Shown piece by piece: positions 16,567 through 24,502 of a DNA stretch of 33,521 bases. Within the stretch, counting starts at the first letter, position 1; each line of letters begins with the position of its first letter. The position numbers were made by a program, and so were the translations under genes. The notes under the pieces were generated by a model. The model made no database searches and had not been told where the DNA came from. It saw only the letters and a program-made list of their open reading frames with translations. Origin of the DNA: JBBQVO01 sp038211505. GTDB lineage: Bacteria; Chloroflexota; Dehalococcoidia; DSTF01; JACRBR01. Location: contig JBBQVO010000012.1 of NCBI GenBank assembly GCA_038211505.1, positions 1 to 33,521 of the forward strand. The letters run 5' to 3'.

Positions 16567-17409
16567 CTAGTTCGCCGGTCCAAAGTAAGCCCGCACGCCG
16601 TCGACGTAGCCGCGGGCAATCGTTTCGCGGACGTCGTCGCGCATCAGTAGCGCCGCCACCGCGTCGTTGCTGACGAACAGCCCCTCGACGAGCGCCGCCG
16701 GCATGCTGAGCGGACGGAAGCCCGGCGACTCGCCGAGCAGGAACGTGTGCGCCTGCCCGAAGCGCATGCCGATCGATGCGTCGTCGAGGATGCCGCGATC
16801 GCGATCGTCGTACGGGATCGCGCGGATCGCGGCGATCACGGAGTCGTGCAGCGCCGTCGCGAGCCGCAGGTTCTTGTCGCCGAATGCGCGGTCGGGGTTG
16901 AAGTAGACCTCGGTGCCGCCCTGCGCCTTGTCGTCGGAGCCGTTGAAGTGGATGACCAGCATGATGTCGGCGCCGGCGGCGTTGGCAATATCGGCGCGCG
17001 CCTGCGACTCTTCGCGCACACTCTCGTTGAAGTCCGTGCCAGCGTACGCCGACAATCCGCAATCACAGTCGCGCACGAGCAGCGTGCGATACCCGGCGGC
17101 GCGCGCCAGCCGATCGATGCGGCGGGCGATATCGAGATTCAGATCCTTCTCGAGCAGATCCTCGCGCCCCTGCGCATCGTGATGCGCCGCCCCGACGTTC
17201 AGCGGGTGCCCGTGGCCAGCATCGATCGCGATCAGCGGCGGGCGCGTCGCGGGCGTCGCCTCGGCGACGGCGGAAGCAGTGGTCTCTGGGGCAACGGTAG
17301 ATGTTGCAGTGGGCGTCGATACAGGCGCCGATCCGCCGCTGCAGGCCGCTGCGGCTAGCGGCAGCGCCATGAACGCGACCGTGCGTAGAGCGGTCCGTCG
17401 GAGCGGCAT
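16567..17409 (-). CDS. N-acetylmuramoyl-L-alanine amidase (Amidase_3) lipoprotein
   Basis: 280 residues. Zn-dependent amidase that cuts the bond between MurNAc and the stem peptide of peptidoglycan. The N-terminus is a lipoprotein signal (ALPLAAAAC, lipobox Cys near residue 23) and a Thr/Ala/Pro linker. The catalytic domain begins PLIAIDAGHGHP with the first Zn-binding His; a Glu in EDLLEKDLNLDIARRI is the second ligand, and IHFNGS (commonly IHxNA) holds the next His. SIGMRFGQAHTFLLGES and the PAALVEGLFVSN segment complete the fold. ATG 17409 is preferred over 17430 because minus-strand GGGAGG sits about 8 bases upstream. It would act outside the membrane. Confidence 0.9.
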   Translation of the reverse strand: MPLRRTALRTVAFMALPLAAAACSGGSAPVSTPTATSTVAPETTASAVAEATPATRPPLIAIDAGHGHPLNVGAAHHDAQGREDLLEKDLNLDIARRIDRLARAAGYRTLLVRDCDCGLSAYAGTDFNESVREESQARADIANAAGADIMLVIHFNGSDDKAQGGTEVYFNPDRAFGDKNLRLATALHDSVIAAIRAIPYDDRDRGILDDASIGMRFGQAHTFLLGESPGFRPLSMPAALVEGLFVSNDAVAALLMRDDVRETIARGYVDGVRAYFGPAN

Positions 17410-17539
17410 CTGGGAATCCTCCCGAACCATCGGCGCAGACTCCGATCCTACACCGACCGACCGTTGGGGGCTTCAACGAAGTCTCGATCTACACTGCCGA
17501 TGCCTAACCGCCCACCTCCCTCGCAGATCCGGAGACCAC

Positions 17540-18085
17540 ATGAACCGCACCGAGATCGAGATCAAGCTCAACGAAGATCGCGCCTGGCTGCTCAACACCT
17601 ACGCCAAACTGCCAGAGAGCGACCTGCTGCGCGGCGTGACGGCGAGCGAGCATGATGCGGCATCGATGTGGAGCCCGAAGGATCATCTCGCGCATCTCGC
17701 CGGCATCGAGCACAACTTCGTCGCCATGATCCGCCGGCATATCTCCGGCAACGCCAACCCCGTCGGACTGATGACCAACGCCGACGGCAGCGTCCGCACA
17801 CGCGAGCAGATCATGCTCGTCGTCCACGAGATGACGGAGAAGTGGGTCGTCGAGCATCGGACGAAGTCGCTCAGCGACGTCGTCGCGCTCGGTCAGCGCG
17901 CGCGCGCCGAGACGATCGCGCTGCTCGCCGAACTCACGGATGAGCAGCTCGCGGAGAAGCTCCCGGGCGCGCCGTGGGCGGACGGCACCGTCGGCGGCGT
18001 CATCGCCACGAATGCCGACCACGGCCGGATGCACTGGCACTGGATCAAGGAAGGCGCCGGCTGGTCATCGGACGCGAAGGCGTAA
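17540..18085 (+). CDS. DinB-like / mycothiol-transferase-fold protein
   Basis: 181 residues, four-helix DinB fold. Metal-ligand His candidates fit the family pattern: one in PKDHLAHLAGIEHNF near residue 57 and the pair in NADHGRMHWHWIKE near 160. Members are small metal-binding proteins; several are thiol-dependent transferases, and most have no known substrate. GGAG at 17531-17534 is 5 bases before ATG 17540, which decides the start over the long upstream frame that runs through the amidase promoter. It is divergent from the amidase. Confidence 0.8.
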   Translation: MNRTEIEIKLNEDRAWLLNTYAKLPESDLLRGVTASEHDAASMWSPKDHLAHLAGIEHNFVAMIRRHISGNANPVGLMTNADGSVRTREQIMLVVHEMTEKWVVEHRTKSLSDVVALGQRARAETIALLAELTDEQLAEKLPGAPWADGTVGGVIATNADHGRMHWHWIKEGAGWSSDAKA

Positions 18086-18197
18086 CGGCGAGGAGCATGC
18101 GGAGAACGGCGTCTTCCGACGTTTAGCTGACGTGGTATATTCTTTGGCCGCCACGGCAGCACCGGTGGTCTGCTGACCATCAACCGGCTGCTACCGA

Positions 18198-18325
18198 ACT
18201 AGATACCACCCAGGGCACCTGCCGTTCTTCGCTCCGCTCCCGCGAGCATGGTTCAGTGGTTGGACTGCTTTTGTGGTCGGAGAGATACCGCGGGCACCTG
18301 CGGTTCCTCGGCCGCGCTCCCACGA
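18198..18325. repeat. imperfect direct repeats, one shared with 20979-21001
   Basis: Copies at 18201-18245 and 18283-18325 share GATACC, GGGCACCTG and GCTCC blocks in the same order. The 23-base string 18198-18220 (ACTAGATACCACCCAGGG then CACCT) recurs with one change at 20979-21001. The function is unknown. Confidence 0.65.
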
Positions 18326-18417
18326 AAATGAACCACCGCCGCAGTGAGACGATGAGGATTTTGAGGGCGCAAGCCGCGGCTCGTACGCGCTTCCGGCGAG
18401 AGGGCGTGAACGACGAC

Positions 18418-18443
18418 GGGCGGCCACATCGGGCCGCCCCTAC
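18418..18443 (-). repeat. REP-like hairpin with GTAG flank
   Basis: On the minus strand the order is GTAG, then a hairpin of GGGCGGCC with GGCCGCCC and a 6-base loop. A GTAG tetranucleotide beside a GC-rich palindrome is the known layout of REP elements linked to RAYT transposases. No RAYT gene lies in this window. Confidence 0.6.
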
Positions 18444-18545
18444 AACTTGTTCGCCACTCACGACGACTCCGGCGCTTTTCATCGTTCGGGGTGGCCGGCC
18501 ACGGCCATGGTTCCTTGGAATGACAGTCGTTGCGGTTCCACGCAG

Positions 18546-18574
18546 CAAGGGCGGATCATGCGATCCGCCCCTTG
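18546..18574. repeat. GC-rich hairpin
   Basis: GGGCGGATC and GATCCGCCC are separated by ATGC, with CAAG/CTTG extending the stem across one bulged C. It is about 50 bases from the YqhQ stop and so could end that transcript weakly; no T-run follows on the minus strand. Confidence 0.55.
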
Positions 18575-18580
18575 TGATTT

Positions 18581-18604
18581 CCTTCGTGGCCTTCGTGGTT
18601 AACC
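18581..18604. repeat. CCTTCGTGG direct repeat
   Basis: Two near copies of CTTCGTGG in tandem followed by TTAACC. A close relative (TTCGTG, CCCC, TTCGTGGTTGACC) lies inside the coenzyme A transferase gene at 29137-29161. Confidence 0.6.
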
Positions 18605-18624
18605 AAAATACCCAACGCTGGACG

Positions 18625-19566
18625 CTACGGCTGCTCGATGTCGAGTTCGACTTCGATCGGCACCAGCGTACCGCTGACCGTCACCTTCGCTGGCGCTGAT
18701 TCGGCGATGAGTGCGGCGTTGAGGGCGGCGATGGCGACTTCGATCTGGGCGTCGTCGGGGTCGCGCGTCGTCAGGCTCTGCAGCCACATGTTCGGCGCCT
18801 TGAGCGCGCGGAAGATCAACGAATCGTCGGAGGTCTGGCTGGCGCGGATGAACTCGTACGCCAACGCCGCGATCACCGGCGTCAGCACGACGCGCTCCAC
18901 CAGCCGCTCGACCAGCGGCGGCGTGCCGAGCAGGACGAACGTAACGAGCGACAGCGCGCCGACCGTCAGCAGGAAGGCGGTGCCGCAGCGCGGGTGCGCG
19001 TTGCCGAATGTGCGCACACTCTCGACGGTCAATGGCTGGCCGTGCTCGAAGGCGTGGATCGCGCGATGCTCGGCGCCGTGATAGGCGAAGACGCGGCGCA
19101 CTTCCGGCAGCCGGCCGATGAACCAGATGTAGCCGACGAGCATACCCATGCGCAGCACGCCTTCGGTGACGACTTCCAGCGATTGATGGCCCGTCGCGCT
19201 GCCGATCCAGCGCGTCACAAGCACCGGCCCGGCGAAGAACAGCGCCGCCGCCGCCGCCAGCGTCACCACTGATACGGCGATCTCGGTGCCCGTCGTGCGC
19301 TCGTCGGCGCGGCCCGTCGCAATCTTCGATGACCATGTGAGGGACTTGATGCCGAGCACGAACGTCTCGTACAGCGTGACGATGCCGCGAACGAGGGGTA
19401 CGCGGCGCAACGTCGTCGCAAACGCGGACTCGATGACGTCGGACTGTGTGATGATGCGGCCGTCGGGCGCCCGGACGGCGATCGCCATCGCGCGGGGGCC
19501 ACGAATCATTACGCCTTCGACAACGGCCTGTCCGCCGTAGGCCGGCACTGCTGCCTGTTCACTCAT
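18625..19566 (-). CDS. YqhQ / DUF1385 family membrane protein
   Basis: 313 residues. Family signature strings are all here: YGGQAVVEGVMIRGP at the N-terminus, FAYHGAEHRAIHAFE and NAHPRCGTAFLL in the middle, and APNMWLQSLTTRDPDD near the C-terminus. Two or three hydrophobic segments (about 95-125, 140-160, 210-240) make it an integral membrane protein. The HGAEH and HPRCG motifs suggest metal binding, and the family is described as metal-dependent enzyme-like with no firm function. The last 35 residues after the usual end are an extra beta-rich tail (PAKVTVSGTLVPIEVELD). ATG 19566 follows CAGGGG. The 270-base upstream gap is AT-richer than its surroundings and holds TATGAT at 19635-19640 (minus), a possible -10. 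Confidence 0.9.
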   Translation of the reverse strand: MSEQAAVPAYGGQAVVEGVMIRGPRAMAIAVRAPDGRIITQSDVIESAFATTLRRVPLVRGIVTLYETFVLGIKSLTWSSKIATGRADERTTGTEIAVSVVTLAAAAALFFAGPVLVTRWIGSATGHQSLEVVTEGVLRMGMLVGYIWFIGRLPEVRRVFAYHGAEHRAIHAFEHGQPLTVESVRTFGNAHPRCGTAFLLTVGALSLVTFVLLGTPPLVERLVERVVLTPVIAALAYEFIRASQTSDDSLIFRALKAPNMWLQSLTTRDPDDAQIEVAIAALNAALIAESAPAKVTVSGTLVPIEVELDIEQP

Positions 19567-19836
19567 ATCATGACCCCTGAGATGATGTACGTCGCAACGG
19601 CGGCGCAGGATGGCCGCCCGCCGGACGTATCAACATCATAACAAGTTGACCCGATGATATTGCATACCTCTTTTGTTCTACGGACATCCCGGCAAGAACG
19701 CCCGACAGCAATTCGGCTCGATATGAACATGATCGTCAGGATCAGCATGAACCGTCACCGAATGGCCTAGCTCTTTACGGGATCGATACCCGATCGGCCA
19801 TAGGCTGAGCGGGACGCCTGACCGGGTGGGAGGGTG

Positions 19837-20820
19837 ATGAATCCCCCCGGCCAGCGTCGTATTGGAGGCATCGTGGCTGCGATTCTTGAGAAACTGCCGC
19901 GTGTGAGCGTCGGTGACGTGGACTTCACGAGCATCGTCAAAGAGACGGTCAAGGAGGTCAGCGACGATGACATCGGCGGCCTAGCAGCCGAGATGGCGTA
20001 TCACTCGATCCTCGCCATCTTCCCGTTTCTGCTGTTCCTCGCCGGTCTGACGTCGATCATCGATAACGTATTCGGCGTCGGCAACCTGACGAACCGGATC
20101 GTCGACAAAGCGAGCAACGTGATGCCGCAGGACGCCACGTCGCTCTTGCGCTCATTCACGAACGAGGTTGTGAACTCCCAGGGCACGGGCGCGATCATCT
20201 TCGGGCTTGTCGGCGCCCTCTGGGCGGCATCATCCGCCACGAGTACCGCGATGAAGGCGCTGAACCGCGCGTACGACGTCAAAGAAGATCGCGGGTTCGT
20301 CCGGAAGAAGCTCATCTCGCTCGGCATCACGGTGATCTTCGCAAGCTTCGTGCTGACGGCGGCGATCCTGATCGGCACCGGCACGGTCGTCGCAGGAGGC
20401 CTCGGCCACGCGCTCGGCTGGCACTCGCAGTTCGTGACGCTGTGGAATTGGCTGACGCTGCCCGCGGCGGTGCTGCTGATCACGATCGCCGTCGCGCTCC
20501 TCTACTGGCTGGCGCCGAACACTGGCCACAAGTGGCAGTGGATCACGCCGGGCGCCCTGCTCTTCGTTGTCGGCTGGCTGATCGCCTCGCTGGCGTTCGC
20601 GTTCTACATCTCGCGCTTCGGCTCGTACAACCGGACGTATGGCTCGCTGGGCGCCGTCATCGTGCTGTTGATCTGGCTGTATTGGACGAACATTCTGATG
20701 TTGATCGGCGGCGAACTTAACGCCGTCCTCGCCCGCCGTCACGACCCGGAGTACCGCAGCGAACAAGGCGCGCGCCCCGCCGACGGCAGCGGCGGCGGTG
20801 GGTCGAAAGCGCAACCCTGA
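19837..20820 (+). CDS. YihY/BrkB family integral membrane protein
   Basis: About 327 residues with six predicted membrane segments. Family features are LAAEMAYHSILAIFPFLLFLAGL in helix 1, GLVGALWAASSATSTAMKALNRAYDVKEDRGFVRKK in the middle loop, and AFYISRFGSYNRTYGSLGAVIVLLIWLYWTNILMLIGGELNA near the end. It was once annotated as RNase BN, which is wrong for this family; the role is unknown, probably in envelope transport. The start is uncertain: GTG 19834, ATG 19837 (after GGGAGG) and GTG 19873 (after GGAGG) are all possible. The tail is Gly/Ser-rich and soluble. Confidence 0.88.
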   Translation: MNPPGQRRIGGIVAAILEKLPRVSVGDVDFTSIVKETVKEVSDDDIGGLAAEMAYHSILAIFPFLLFLAGLTSIIDNVFGVGNLTNRIVDKASNVMPQDATSLLRSFTNEVVNSQGTGAIIFGLVGALWAASSATSTAMKALNRAYDVKEDRGFVRKKLISLGITVIFASFVLTAAILIGTGTVVAGGLGHALGWHSQFVTLWNWLTLPAAVLLITIAVALLYWLAPNTGHKWQWITPGALLFVVGWLIASLAFAFYISRFGSYNRTYGSLGAVIVLLIWLYWTNILMLIGGELNAVLARRHDPEYRSEQGARPADGSGGGGSKAQP

Positions 20821-20898
20821 GTCGAGCATACACACTGTGCGTCGATGCTGGTCGAGGAGCGGCGCGGGCTCATCTCGAAGAGCCGGAAACGCAACTGC

Positions 20899-21029
20899 TG
20901 TCATCCTGAACGACGTGAAGGATCTTGCTCGGTTGCATCCGGGGTTCGTCCTGATAGGAGCACAGCGGTGGCCATCGGACTAGATACCACCCAGGGTACC
21001 TATGGTCCTTCACTTCGTTCAGGATGACA
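20899..21029. repeat. 26-bp inverted repeat element, relative of 15881-16006
   Basis: Left arm 20899-20924 and right arm 21004-21029 pair with two mismatches. The arms contain TCATCCTGAACGA and GTGAAGGA, a variant of the arms at 15881. The centre carries the 23-base string also found at 18198. It fills most of the 293-base gap upstream of the acetyltransferase gene. Confidence 0.8.
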
Positions 21030-21100
21030 TGAACTGCGCTTCGCGATCGTCATGGTTAGCCGGCGCTCGTGCCGACGTAGATCGGCATTCGTCGCGGTGA

Positions 21101-21106
21101 TATCCT
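21101..21106 (+). promoter_or_regulatory. -10-like hexamer directly before an acetyltransferase start
   Basis: TATCCT, 7 bases before ATG 21114, with no Shine-Dalgarno. It suggests leaderless transcription. Confidence 0.4.
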
Positions 21107-21113
21107 CCGCATA

Positions 21114-21908
21114 ATGCGACTCGACGATCATGCACTCGCCGTGGGCGCGCTGCGCGTGAACGCCGCTAACCTCGCGCTCGGGCACGAAGTATTCGAGGGG
21201 AACGGCGCGACATTCGTGCGCGATACGCGCTATCCAAACGTGTACGACGCCAATCACGTCACGCACGTCACCGCGTCGTCGCGCGACGAGATCGATGCGC
21301 TGTTTGCGCGCGTCGAGCGCGAATACGCGCACTGTAAGCATCGCAGCTTCCACACTGATGTCACGACGCCGCCGCCGGTCGCGGCGCGGCTCGCGCTCGA
21401 GGGCTACACACACGACAACGCGCTCGTGATGCTGCTCGAAGGCGATCTCCGAGCGACGCCGAAGGCGATCGACATCCGGCACCTCGCAGACGAAGACGGC
21501 TGGCGCGATCTGGAGCGCTTGCACGCGCTTGACTGGCGTGAGAGTTCGGATCGCGGCGGGCGCGATGCGTCTCCGGATCTCGCTCCGATGCTCTTCGCGG
21601 CGCAGCGGGTGAAGGCGCCGCCGGTGCGCTATTTCCTCGCCTACGTCGAGGGCGTGGCGCGCGGCTACTTCAACGCCTGGGAGGGAACTGACGGCGTCGG
21701 GCAAGTCGAGAATCTGTTCGTCGAAGCCGCGTGTCGCCACCGCGGCATCGCGATGGCGTTGATCGCGCGCTGCGTCGACGACGCCCGCAACCACGGCGCC
21801 GGTCCCGTCGTCATCGTCGCCGACCCGACCGACACGCCGAAGCGCATGTATGACGCGATGGGCTTCCGCCCGATCGCACTCAAGCGCAACTGGCTACGCC
21901 GACTGTAA
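21114..21908 (+). CDS. GNAT family N-acetyltransferase
   Basis: 264 residues. The C-terminal half is a GNAT domain: VENLFVEAACRHRGIAMALIARCVDDARNHG holds the acetyl-CoA pyrophosphate-binding R/QxxGxA-type loop (CRHRGIA), and MYDAMGFRPIAL is the typical last strand. The N-terminal half (VYDANHVTHVTASSRDEI) looks like a degenerate second GNAT domain. The acceptor is unknown. A second GNAT gene lies just downstream and converges on it; the two are not close copies. Confidence 0.85.
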   Translation: MRLDDHALAVGALRVNAANLALGHEVFEGNGATFVRDTRYPNVYDANHVTHVTASSRDEIDALFARVEREYAHCKHRSFHTDVTTPPPVAARLALEGYTHDNALVMLLEGDLRATPKAIDIRHLADEDGWRDLERLHALDWRESSDRGGRDASPDLAPMLFAAQRVKAPPVRYFLAYVEGVARGYFNAWEGTDGVGQVENLFVEAACRHRGIAMALIARCVDDARNHGAGPVVIVADPTDTPKRMYDAMGFRPIALKRNWLRRL

Positions 21909-21944
21909 GTACACGGATTGCTGTACAAGTTCCGTGCTACCACG

Positions 21945-22826
21945 TCAGGACAATGCGGAGTTCTTTGCTCTTGGATGTTTGCTCTTTGCTGTTCCACGTG
22001 GCTGTTTCGCTTTGGCTGTCGGTCGGCGCATTGGCGAACGCCGCAGTTTTGGCGGGACGTAGATGCTGCTCACCTTTGTGTACAGCGCGGACTCGAACAT
22101 CCGCCGGAAGCCCAGACGCACGTACAATCGCTCGGCGTCGCCGTCCGAATCCGTGCTGAGATAGATCAGGTCGCATCCGGCGGCGCGCGCATCGGCGATT
22201 GCCCGCGCAACCAGCGACGATGCGACGCCCCGACGGCGAAACGACCGCAGCGTGCCGACGGCGTAGATACCGGCCGTCGTGCCATCGACGAGCAACTGCG
22301 TCACGCCGACCACCTCACCCTCGCGACGCGCGAGATAGAACGTGTTCCCGGCTTCGAGCATGGCGTGGAGCGTCGTCGACAACGCGAGCTTACGCAGCCA
22401 GCGCGTGCTGCGGCCGAGAGCGGCCGCGATCGCGCGCGCGTCGTCGGGCCCGGCGACGGCGATGTCGCCATCGCCGTTCGTGATCAGCGGCGTCTCGCCG
22501 CGATGCGCCATCCACGACGCCCGGCTGCTGACGGTGAGGCCGCGGCTGAGCAGGCGATCGCTTAGCACCGCCGGCCGATCGAGCGGCGTCACCCGCACCG
22601 CCGCGTCGCGATCGAACGCCCGCAGCAGCGCGAACCCGAGATCGAGCGCCGCTTCGACGCGCGATTCGTCGCAATCGATGTGCTCGACGCAGTTCCGCCC
22701 TGCGAGCGGCGCATCGGAGGTGACGACCCGCACGTCGCCGAGATCGCGCACGTCACCCCATCCATGCGCCAGCCGCAACCGCTCATTCGCCAGCATCCGC
22801 AGTGCGATGTCTGCATCGAAGTCCAT
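21945..22826 (-). CDS. GNAT family N-acetyltransferase with basic tail
   Basis: 293 residues. The GNAT motif is GTLRSFRRRGVASSLVARAIADARAAG, followed by IYLSTDSDGDAERLYVRLGFRRMFES, which is typical. The N-terminal 150 residues form a weaker GNAT-like half, as in the neighbour. I chose ATG 22826 over an upstream frame because TACACT lies 7 bases before it. The last 28 residues (PTAKAKQPRGTAKSKHPRAK) are basic and low-complexity, encoded by AAAGAGCAAA-like repeats, and probably a late addition. Confidence 0.82.
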   Translation of the reverse strand: MDFDADIALRMLANERLRLAHGWGDVRDLGDVRVVTSDAPLAGRNCVEHIDCDESRVEAALDLGFALLRAFDRDAAVRVTPLDRPAVLSDRLLSRGLTVSSRASWMAHRGETPLITNGDGDIAVAGPDDARAIAAALGRSTRWLRKLALSTTLHAMLEAGNTFYLARREGEVVGVTQLLVDGTTAGIYAVGTLRSFRRRGVASSLVARAIADARAAGCDLIYLSTDSDGDAERLYVRLGFRRMFESALYTKVSSIYVPPKLRRSPMRRPTAKAKQPRGTAKSKHPRAKNSALS

Positions 22827-22833
22827 TGCGACG

Positions 22834-22839
22834 AGTGTA
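22834..22839 (-). promoter_or_regulatory. -10-like hexamer before the second acetyltransferase start
   Basis: TACACT on the minus strand, 7 bases before ATG 22826, without a Shine-Dalgarno. It decides the start. Confidence 0.45.
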
Positions 22840-23013
22840 ACGCCGAGTCCCAAGTCCCGGCTGATCCGATCAGGGTCGCGACCACCGGGCAATTGATGCT
22901 CTACGGACGGGACAGCCGAGGGCGGCTATCCTACGCGAATCATGGTCTTGCGAAGCCGGGCCGATTGACCAATCGAGCCCCTGGTGCTCTTCGTGGATCG
23001 CTCTCGCCGGCCG

Positions 23014-23901
23014 TTACGGGTGCGCGGCTAGGAATGTGCGGATTCGGGCGATGATCTCCGCGGGCGCGTCTTCCTGGAGGAAGTGGCTGGCGTCGGCGAT
23101 CGTGTGCGTTTCGGCATGCGGGTAGATCGACTTCCAGACATCCATCACCGCCGGGCCGATCGCCGGATCGTGTATGCCCCAGATCAGCAGCGTCGGCACA
23201 TTCAGCGCGCCGAGGTTGTCCTGAATGTGACCCATCGCCGGCGTCGAAGGATGCTCATCGCCGACGGGGATGTCCTTCGGGAAGCGGGCGACGGCGACGC
23301 GGCTGTTCCAGTCCGGGAACGGCGCGCGATACGCCGGCATGATCTCTGGCAGAATCTCTTTCCGGTGGATGCCGAGCGGCAGAAAGCCTTCGACGAACAT
23401 GTTGGCGCCCTGCACCATCGCTTCTCCGACCATCGGCTCGCGGAAGAGCTCGAGCAGCGGCATCAGGCGCGTGCCACCGGGCACGCGAAACGCCCACGTG
23501 TTCATGATCACCAGGCGCTTGACGCGATCGGCGTGCTCGATTGCCCACCCCATGCCGATCGGGCCGCCCCAGTCCTGCATCACCAGCGTCACGTCGCGCA
23601 GATCGAGCGCATCCATCGTCGACGTGAAGTTGGCGATGTGCCCCGCGAGCGTGTACGTGCCGTCGAGCGGTTTGTCCGATCGTCCGAAGCCGATGTGGTC
23701 GACAGCGATCGCGCGATGCGTCTTCGAGAGATCGGCGATGAAGTTGCGGTAGAGAAAGCTCCAAGTCGGGTTGCCATGTAGCATGACGATCGGCTCGCCG
23801 CTGCCTTCGTCGACGTAGGCCACCCGCGCGCCCGACGCTGTCGCCACGTACTTCGATGTCCACGGAAACGCGCCGCCGAATGTCTCAGTCTGTATGTCCA
23901 A
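23014..23901 (-). CDS. haloalkane-dehalogenase-like alpha/beta hydrolase
   Basis: 295 residues, normal length. Would hydrolyse a carbon-halogen bond through an Asp ester. Nucleophile D110 sits in MQDWGGPIG, with W111 next to it and N44 in HGNPTW as candidate halide-holding residues. The base is H273 (ASHFLQED) and the likely acid D245 (WGIHDPAIG). Asp-His-Asp with Asn-Trp is the set described for one dehalogenase subfamily, but dehalogenation must be tested; an epoxide hydrolase or unrelated esterase is possible. The start is TTG 23901: AGGAG lies 7 bases upstream, whereas ATG further up has no such site. It overlaps the upstream gene by 17 bases. Confidence 0.85.
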   Translation of the reverse strand: MDIQTETFGGAFPWTSKYVATASGARVAYVDEGSGEPIVMLHGNPTWSFLYRNFIADLSKTHRAIAVDHIGFGRSDKPLDGTYTLAGHIANFTSTMDALDLRDVTLVMQDWGGPIGMGWAIEHADRVKRLVIMNTWAFRVPGGTRLMPLLELFREPMVGEAMVQGANMFVEGFLPLGIHRKEILPEIMPAYRAPFPDWNSRVAVARFPKDIPVGDEHPSTPAMGHIQDNLGALNVPTLLIWGIHDPAIGPAVMDVWKSIYPHAETHTIADASHFLQEDAPAEIIARIRTFLAAHP

Positions 23902-24181
23902 CGTTGCTCTCCTGTTCGATGTCGTAGCCCAGGACTTCGCGCGCGTGGGCAAGATCGGCGTATCGCACGTAGAGCTGGATCGGCCGCTCGATCCAGCCGT
24001 ACCAGGGCACGCGGCCCTTCTCGATCTGCATCACGCGGATGTCCTGCCGCCGCAGGATATCGGCCGTGATCGCCGCCTCGCCTTCGTCGAGCGTTTCGTA
24101 CACGACGATCAGCTGATCCGGCTTCAAGGGCGTGTCATCATCCGAAAGGAGGACGCGGCAGAGCCAGCGCAACGGGTTCAC
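23885..24181 (-). CDS. DUF2007-like small protein, copy 2
   Basis: 98 residues. PDQLIVVYETLDEGEAAITADILRRQDIRV and RPIQLYVRYADLAHAREVLG fit the small DUF2007 fold, in which a sequence-repair or signalling role has been suggested without proof. It starts MNPLR like its upstream neighbour, so they are paralogues from a tandem duplication. GTG 24181 overlaps the neighbour's TGA, so they are translationally coupled. It also overlaps the dehalogenase-like gene. Confidence 0.75.
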   Translation of the reverse strand: MNPLRWLCRVLLSDDDTPLKPDQLIVVYETLDEGEAAITADILRRQDIRVMQIEKGRVPWYGWIERPIQLYVRYADLAHAREVLGYDIEQESNVGHTD

Positions 24182-24480
24182 GCGTCGTCGTCGGTCTCGT
24201 CACCGATGCCGAGCGCCTCCCGCGCGCGACGCAGATCCTTTCGCCGCACCCACAGTTCGTACGCCCAGGCGGGGCCCATGCCGCCGGCCTGCGCACTGAC
24301 CGGATCGCGATTCTTCACCATCGCCGGGATGTCCTGGCCGGCCAGCATTTCGCGATACATCCCCGCCTCGGGCTCGCCATTCGGACGCGTCAGCAACGTC
24401 AGCTCGTCCGGCGAGGGCAGCCGCGTCGGACGATCGCCATCGCTGGTGAAGAGCGCGATCAGGCGGCGTAGCGGGTTCAT
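24178..24480 (-). CDS. DUF2007-like small protein, copy 1
   Basis: 100 residues, paralogue of the next gene. DELTLLTRPNGEPEAGMYREMLAGQDIPAM and AYELWVRRKDLRRAREALG match the same two-part pattern, with an insert of Gly/Met-rich residues (SAQAGGMGPAW) between them. The function is unknown. ATG 24480 lacks a Shine-Dalgarno and has TACACT 6 bases upstream, so it may head a leaderless transcript that continues through copy 2 and the dehalogenase-like gene. Confidence 0.75.
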   Translation of the reverse strand: MNPLRRLIALFTSDGDRPTRLPSPDELTLLTRPNGEPEAGMYREMLAGQDIPAMVKNRDPVSAQAGGMGPAWAYELWVRRKDLRRAREALGIGDETDDDA

Positions 24481-24486
24481 CGTGGA

Positions 24487-24492
24487 AGTGTA
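24487..24492 (-). promoter_or_regulatory. -10-like hexamer before DUF2007-like copy 1
   Basis: TACACT on the minus strand, 6 bases before ATG 24480. The space is too short for a ribosome-binding site. Confidence 0.45.
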
Positions 24493-24502
24493 CGACGCCG
24501 GC

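Larger units (their letters stand above)
18086..18624. other. repeat-rich intergenic region
   Basis: About 539 bases with no believable gene. It holds a mosaic of short repeats listed separately, and TATATT at 18136-18141, which could be a -10 box for an unannotated transcript. A pair GGCAGC/GCTGCT around 18155-18192 might fold as one hairpin of such an RNA. Confidence 0.55.
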
